Shown one piece after another: positions 31,157 to 34,919 of a DNA stretch of 34,919 nucleotides (positions within the stretch are counted from its first letter, which is position 1; each line of letters starts with the position of its first letter). The notes under the pieces are model-generated. The model was not told the origin of the DNA. It did no database searches and saw nothing but the letters and a program-made list of their open reading frames with translations. This DNA comes from an uncultured Erythrobacteraceae bacterium. Its GTDB lineage: Bacteria > Pseudomonadota > Alphaproteobacteria > Sphingomonadales > Sphingomonadaceae. Location: positions 1-34,919 of the forward strand of contig CAMLQG010000029.1 of NCBI GenBank assembly GCA_946482075.1, in the 5' to 3' direction. The position numbers were made by a program, and so were the translations under genes.

Positions 31157-31819
31157 ATGCATGTTGTGGAAGCCGTGGCCAGCCGCCGTTCGATCCGGGC
31201 TTTCCTCGACCGGCCGGTGCCGCTGGAAACGATCCGCCGCGTGCTCGACCAGGCGCGCATGGCGCCTTCGGGCTGCAACTTCCAGCCCTGGGAAGCGACC
31301 GTGCTGGCCGGTGAACCCCTGCGCGCCTTCCAGGAACGCCTGCTGGCGAGCACGCCGGACGATCCGCTGGAATATGACTGCACCGTGCCCGGCCGGTACG
31401 AGAAATACGGCGCGCGCCTGCAGGCGCTGGGTGCGAAGATGTACGGATCGATGCGGATCGGCCGCGATCAGGCCGACATGCGTGAAGCCTTCGCGCGCGT
31501 GAACATCCTCGGCTTCGGCGCGCCGGTGATGCTGCTGTGCCATTTTCCCAAGCTGATGGAAGCGCCGCAATGGTCGGATATCGGCATGTGGCTGCAGACG
31601 ATCATGCTGCTGCTGCGCGGCGAAGGGCTGGATAGCTGTCCGCAGGAATATATGGGAATCTACGGACGGACGATCAAAGACCAGCTCGGCATGTCGGACG
31701 ACACGATGCTGTTCTGCGGCCTCGCCATCGGCTGGCGCGATCCCCATACTGCGGTCAACAATTTCGAGCGTGATCGCGTGCCGCTGGACGAACAGGTCGC
31801 CTTCCTGGGCTTCGAGTGA
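31157..31819 (+). CDS. Nitroreductase-family FMN oxidoreductase
   Basis: A 220-residue protein with the FMN-binding start EAVASRRSIRAFLDRP (about 5-20), APSGCNFQPW (36-45) and a C-terminal GLAIGWRDPHTAVNNF. The family reduces nitro groups, quinones, enones or flavins with NAD(P)H. The ATG at 31157 gives the expected N-terminus; a GTG at 31130 is possible but adds nine residues without a site. It is divergent from the dehydroquinase. The stop codon overlaps the 15-bp terminator hairpin that also faces TBDR4. Substrate unknown; reduction of an unsaturated or nitro-aromatic intermediate would fit the setting. Confidence 0.93.
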   Translation: MHVVEAVASRRSIRAFLDRPVPLETIRRVLDQARMAPSGCNFQPWEATVLAGEPLRAFQERLLASTPDDPLEYDCTVPGRYEKYGARLQALGAKMYGSMRIGRDQADMREAFARVNILGFGAPVMLLCHFPKLMEAPQWSDIGMWLQTIMLLLRGEGLDSCPQEYMGIYGRTIKDQLGMSDDTMLFCGLAIGWRDPHTAVNNFERDRVPLDEQVAFLGFE

Positions 31820-31850
31820 AGGCAGCCGGTCCGAGGGACCGGCTGCCTTC
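31818..31850. terminator. Bidirectional terminator hairpin between nitroreductase and TBDR4
   Basis: A perfect 15-base stem GAAGGCAGCCGGTCC (31818-31832) / GGACCGGCTGCCTTC (31836-31850) with a 3-base loop overlaps the nitroreductase stop and lies 8 bases from the TBDR4 stop. It is a symmetric terminator for the two convergent genes. Confidence 0.8.
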
Positions 31851-31857
31851 CCGCTCC

Positions 31858-34269
31858 TTAGAACTTCAGACCGGCCTGCAGGGCGATTTCCCGCGGACGG
31901 ATCGTGTAGGCGAAGCTCTCGTAATTCCCCAGCGTCTGCCCGCCGGGGCGGTCGCTGGTGAAGCCGATCAGGCGCTTGTTGGTCAGGTTGCGGCCGATGA
32001 TCGCCAGTTCCCAGCCCTTGTCCTCGTCATACAGGCGCGCACTGGCATGCAACTGCGCGTTCTTGCCCTGATAACCGGCAGGATTGCGCGATTCACCCGT
32101 ATAAGTGCCCGTGCGGAAGCGAAGATCGCTGCTGAAGCCGAAGCGCAGATTGCCGCTTTCGTTGATCGGGGCATCATAGGTGAAGCCGGCCGTCGCGACG
32201 AATTTCGGCGCGCGGTGCAGCTGCTTGCCCGTGAAGTCCTGAGCCGCCGGAAGCGGACCGGCGCCATCCGGATCGACGCAGCCATCTGCCACCGTCTGGT
32301 TCGCCCAGCAATTGGCACCCGTGAACGAACCGTACTTGACTGAGAGATACGCGGCCGCGGCCCGGATCGAGAAGTTCTCGCTGACCTTGAAGTCGAGATC
32401 GGCCTCGATGCCCTTCTGCGTCACGTCCGCTGCATTGCTGATGCGGTAGGCCGAGCGCTCCGGATCGAACGAGGTCAGCTGCAGACCCTTGAACTTGTAG
32501 TAGAAGGCCGTGACCTGCGCGCGGATGCGACGATCGGCGAGGAAGCCCTTATAGCCGATTTCGCCGCCCTTCGACTTTTCCGGATCGAAGATCGTGTTGC
32601 CGACATCGGCCGGCGTCACGATCGCGGGCTGGGCGATGCCGCCCGTCTTGTAGCCGGTCTTGTACGCCGCATAGAGCGTGTGGTCGTTGCTCGGCTGCCA
32701 GGTCAGCGTCGCTTCGGGCGACCAGTTGTCTTCCGTCAGGCGATCCTCGAGCAGCACGCCTTCGGGCAGCAGCGCTTCGAAGCCGGGCACTTCGAGCAGA
32801 TCGTGCACATAATGCGGTTGGCCCTGAAGCGCATATTTCTTCACCTTGGTGTAACGCGCGCCGCCGGCCAGTTCGAGTTCCGGGGTGATCTTGTAGCGAG
32901 CCTGCGCGAAGCCGGACCAGGTCTTCTGCTTGTAGAGCGCTTCGTTGATGCCGCTGATATAGCTGCCGGTCGTCGGATCGGGGCCGAGCTGCGCGATGAA
33001 CAGCGTGGCGCCGGATTCGAGCTTGGTGTCCTCGTAGAAGGCGCCCACGGTGAAGTTGAACGGCCCGTCGAAGTCGGAGACGAGGCGCAGTTCCTGCGAG
33101 AAGCCTTCGAACCTTTCGTTCGTGCCGCCCGCATATGGTGCAACCGCGCCCGAATTGGAGCTGGCGCGATAGGCGAAGGAACTCTTGGTATAGCCGGTGT
33201 TCGAACGGATCGAGAACTGGCCGAGATCCAGATTCTGTTCGAGCGACAGCAACATCGAATCCGATTCCGACTGGTCGATGCCGTTGTCGTAACGGTTGTC
33301 GAAGCCGAAGCCGGTGGGGACCTTGGTGTAGAGCGGCGGCAGGTCGTTCGCCGCGGTCACGCCGTTCAGCTTGCAGTCGATCAGCGGCTCGACATATTTC
33401 TTGAGCGAGATCGCCTTGCCGCTGGGGCAGAGGACTTCGGCGTTGGCGTGGGCCGTCCCGTTCGTGCCGGAGAAGGTCGCCTTGAAGTTGGCCGAGTAGT
33501 TGCTGCTCGGTTCCCACAGCAGAGTGACGCGGCCACCCATGGATTCCAGGCCATTATAGCGGTGATGGGCCGCCGGTAGGATCACGCTGGGGTTCTGCGG
33601 ATCGGGCGTGTCGACCGAGATGTTCTTCACCCACCCGCGCATCTTGCTGTAGCGGCCGGCGAAGCGGGCCTTCAGCGTTTCGGTGATCGGGATGCTGATC
33701 GCCGCTTCGGTGTAGCGTTCATGCGCTTCCAGCTCGTAGCCGCCGCGGATGAAGCCGCTCAGCTCGTCGGTAGGGTTGGCGGATTTGATCGAGACCACGC
33801 CGGCGGAGGAGTTCTTGCCGAAGAACAGGGCCTGCGGGCCCTTCATGATCTCGACCTGGGCGATATCGAACAGGCCTTCGATCGCGATGCGCGGGCGCAC
33901 GGTCTGGATGCCGTCGATGGCGATCGAGACGGAGGATTCCACGCCCGCCGTATCGGCGGTGGTGCCGACGCCGCGCACGACGAAGGCCGCGCCGGTCTTG
34001 GAGCCGCCGGTGTAGATCTCGACGTCCGGACGGACACCGGCGAGCTTGACCAGATCGGTCGTGGCATAGCGGGCCACGTCTTCGGCGGTCAGCGCGGTCA
34101 CGGCGACCGGCACGTCCATCAGGCTTTCACCCTGCGAACGGGCGGTGACGATGATCTCGTTGAACTGGCCAGCATTCGCTTCCATCTGCGCGTGGGCGGA
34201 GGTCGCCACGGCGGACAGAGCGGTCGTCACGCAAAGTGCGATACTTAGATTCTGGAAACGTCTGAACAC
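31858..34269 (-). CDS. TonB-dependent outer-membrane receptor (TBDR4)
   Basis: An 803-residue receptor with signal peptide ending ATSAHAQ (about residue 28), FNEIIVTARSQGESLMDVP as the TonB-box region, a plug with VEIMKGPQALFFGKNSSAGVV, and a barrel ending IALQAGLKF. The plug motif and the spacing of the (A/S)ANPTD segment group it with TBDR1. A cysteine pair (VLCPSG...LIDCKLNG) appears in a predicted outside loop, as in TBDR1. The start is GTG at 34269, preceded by GGGAGA; an overlapping ATG is out of frame. It stands alone, convergent with the nitroreductase, with two palindromes in its promoter region. Its ligand is unknown. Confidence 0.95.
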   Translation of the reverse strand: MFRRFQNLSIALCVTTALSAVATSAHAQMEANAGQFNEIIVTARSQGESLMDVPVAVTALTAEDVARYATTDLVKLAGVRPDVEIYTGGSKTGAAFVVRGVGTTADTAGVESSVSIAIDGIQTVRPRIAIEGLFDIAQVEIMKGPQALFFGKNSSAGVVSIKSANPTDELSGFIRGGYELEAHERYTEAAISIPITETLKARFAGRYSKMRGWVKNISVDTPDPQNPSVILPAAHHRYNGLESMGGRVTLLWEPSSNYSANFKATFSGTNGTAHANAEVLCPSGKAISLKKYVEPLIDCKLNGVTAANDLPPLYTKVPTGFGFDNRYDNGIDQSESDSMLLSLEQNLDLGQFSIRSNTGYTKSSFAYRASSNSGAVAPYAGGTNERFEGFSQELRLVSDFDGPFNFTVGAFYEDTKLESGATLFIAQLGPDPTTGSYISGINEALYKQKTWSGFAQARYKITPELELAGGARYTKVKKYALQGQPHYVHDLLEVPGFEALLPEGVLLEDRLTEDNWSPEATLTWQPSNDHTLYAAYKTGYKTGGIAQPAIVTPADVGNTIFDPEKSKGGEIGYKGFLADRRIRAQVTAFYYKFKGLQLTSFDPERSAYRISNAADVTQKGIEADLDFKVSENFSIRAAAAYLSVKYGSFTGANCWANQTVADGCVDPDGAGPLPAAQDFTGKQLHRAPKFVATAGFTYDAPINESGNLRFGFSSDLRFRTGTYTGESRNPAGYQGKNAQLHASARLYDEDKGWELAIIGRNLTNKRLIGFTSDRPGGQTLGNYESFAYTIRPREIALQAGLKF

Positions 34270-34331
34270 ATTTGATCTCCCTGATTATGGATCTGCGTGC
34301 GCGCGGCCATAGGGGGAGGTCCAATGTATGG

Positions 34332-34347
34332 ACAAGGCGAGCCTTGT
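34332..34347. promoter_or_regulatory. ACAAGGC-GA-GCCTTGT palindrome upstream of TBDR4
   Basis: A perfect 7+7 palindrome lies 63-78 bases upstream of the TBDR4 start codon. It could be an operator or the top of a leader hairpin. No known binding protein is assigned. Confidence 0.4.
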
Positions 34348-34400
34348 TCCGATCTTCCGTCAGACTTTTCTTAAATTGCAATAATTAGAAATTAAATTGA

Positions 34401-34414
34401 TGAATGATCGTTCA
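34401..34414. promoter_or_regulatory. TetR-like operator upstream of TBDR4
   Basis: TGAATGATCGTTCA is a palindrome with one mismatched pair (12 of 14 bases symmetric) of the TGAAC-N4-GTTCA form bound by many TetR-family repressors. It sits at the edge of an AT-rich stretch (34371-34399) that would hold the TBDR4 promoter. No TetR gene is visible in the window. Confidence 0.5.
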
Positions 34415-34480
34415 AAAATTTCGATCTGCCCTCATATGGTTGCGGCTGTAAGAGGCGTTGCGGGATAGGCGCGTCGGCTC

Positions 34481-34894
34481 CTACTTTTCCAGGCCTTTCG
34501 CCTTGCCCCATTGGCGCGCGACCGTGTAGCCGAGATAGCCGGTGCCGAAGAGCGCGTAGAGCGGTTCGGGCAGGCCGGAGAGATAGGCGTTCATGCCGCC
34601 CGCCACGGCCTGCGCGGTGGAGGGGGAAAGCGCGGCGAGCAGGCCCATCGGGATCGCCCACAGGATCAGCGCATACATCACGTAGAGGAAGCTTGGCCGC
34701 GCGCGGCTGGTCCAGGGATCGACGGAATTCGCTTCCGCCACGATCGCGGAGAGCCGCGCTTCGATCAGCGCCATTTCCTGCGTGCCCTGCAGGCGCAGCA
34801 GTTCGAGCTTGGCGCGTTCACGCTCCACCTTGTCGGGGATGACCTTGTCGATGATCGAGGCGACGGGAGCGATCAAGGCTTCGAAAAGGGACAT
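34481..34894 (-). CDS. Holin family protein, 3-TM gene-transfer-agent type
   Basis: This 137-residue protein matches the three-TM holin family known from gene-transfer agents. It has an amphipathic N-terminus (SLFEALIAPVASIIDKVIPD), a charged coiled-coil-like helix at 22-55 (KVERERAKLELLRLQ), the DPWTSRARPSFLYVMY motif (59-74), and membrane segments at about 70-90 and 108-125. Holins open the inner membrane so a lysin can reach the wall; in the GTA setting they release particles. The ATG at 34894 follows CAGGAG. It is the only phage-like gene in the window and probably belongs to a GTA or prophage lysis module that continues to the right. Confidence 0.8.
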   Translation of the reverse strand: MSLFEALIAPVASIIDKVIPDKVERERAKLELLRLQGTQEMALIEARLSAIVAEANSVDPWTSRARPSFLYVMYALILWAIPMGLLAALSPSTAQAVAGGMNAYLSGLPEPLYALFGTGYLGYTVARQWGKAKGLEK

Positions 34895-34919
34895 GGCGCG
34901 TACTCCTGCTGCGAGTCGC

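Noticed and set aside
1..34919. tRNA, rRNA, CRISPR array or insertion sequence.
   Set aside because: No cloverleaf-like tRNA, rRNA segment, regularly spaced direct repeats or transposase was recognised on reading both strands.

Overview
This GC-rich window reads as alphaproteobacterial chromosome, most likely a sphingomonad (Novosphingobium, Sphingobium or Sphingopyxis type). The grounds are four large TonB-dependent receptors (TBDRs) with a '(E/D)I(I/V)VTAR' TonB-box region, several degradative enzyme families, and dispersed palindromic repeats of the CGTCA...TGACG kind familiar from these genomes. The genus is an inference. No rRNA, tRNA, CRISPR array or insertion sequence was seen.

Layout. 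(1) 1-6643: a partial TauD/TfdA dioxygenase and TBDR1 (minus) diverge from an MFS transporter and TBDR2 (plus). An AT-rich dyad, ATTCT-N6-A(G/T)AAT, lies in the divergent promoter and recurs in front of TBDR2. (2) 6644-7019: gene-free, with strong hairpins, then a 49-codon small ORF. (3) 7265-10141: a minus-strand group (EthD-domain protein, LLM flavin oxidoreductase, and a translationally coupled but apparently frameshifted small gene) divergent from a LysR regulator. (4) 10276-10875: a secreted Met/Gln-rich protein, followed by about 590 bases of terminator, hairpins and a repeat. (5) 11466-19826: a minus-strand operon TBDR3 - SDR2 - SDR1 - HyuA - HyuB. (6) 20010-26603: an SDR (plus) converging on a tightly overlapped minus operon, metallo-hydrolase - SDR4 - iron-type alcohol dehydrogenase - cytochrome P450, which diverges from a second MFS transporter. 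(7) 26691-31819: acyl-CoA ligase, glutamine amidotransferase-like protein, small membrane protein, alpha/beta hydrolase, type II dehydroquinase and nitroreductase, separated by palindromic repeats. (8) 31858-34269: TBDR4 with operator-like palindromes upstream. (9) 34481-34894: a 3-TM holin of the gene-transfer-agent type, probably the start of an unrelated locus.

How the genes fit together (inference): TBDRs would bring a hydrophobic or bulky organic compound across the outer membrane and the two related MFS proteins would move it or intermediates across the inner membrane. P450, TauD and LLM enzymes would oxygenate it; SDRs and the alcohol dehydrogenase would oxidise alcohols to ketones. 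The HyuA/HyuB pair would perform an ATP-dependent carboxylation or ring-amide hydrolysis. The metallo-hydrolase and alpha/beta hydrolase would open an ester, lactone or epoxide, and the AMP-dependent ligase would make a CoA thioester. The substrate cannot be read from the sequence.
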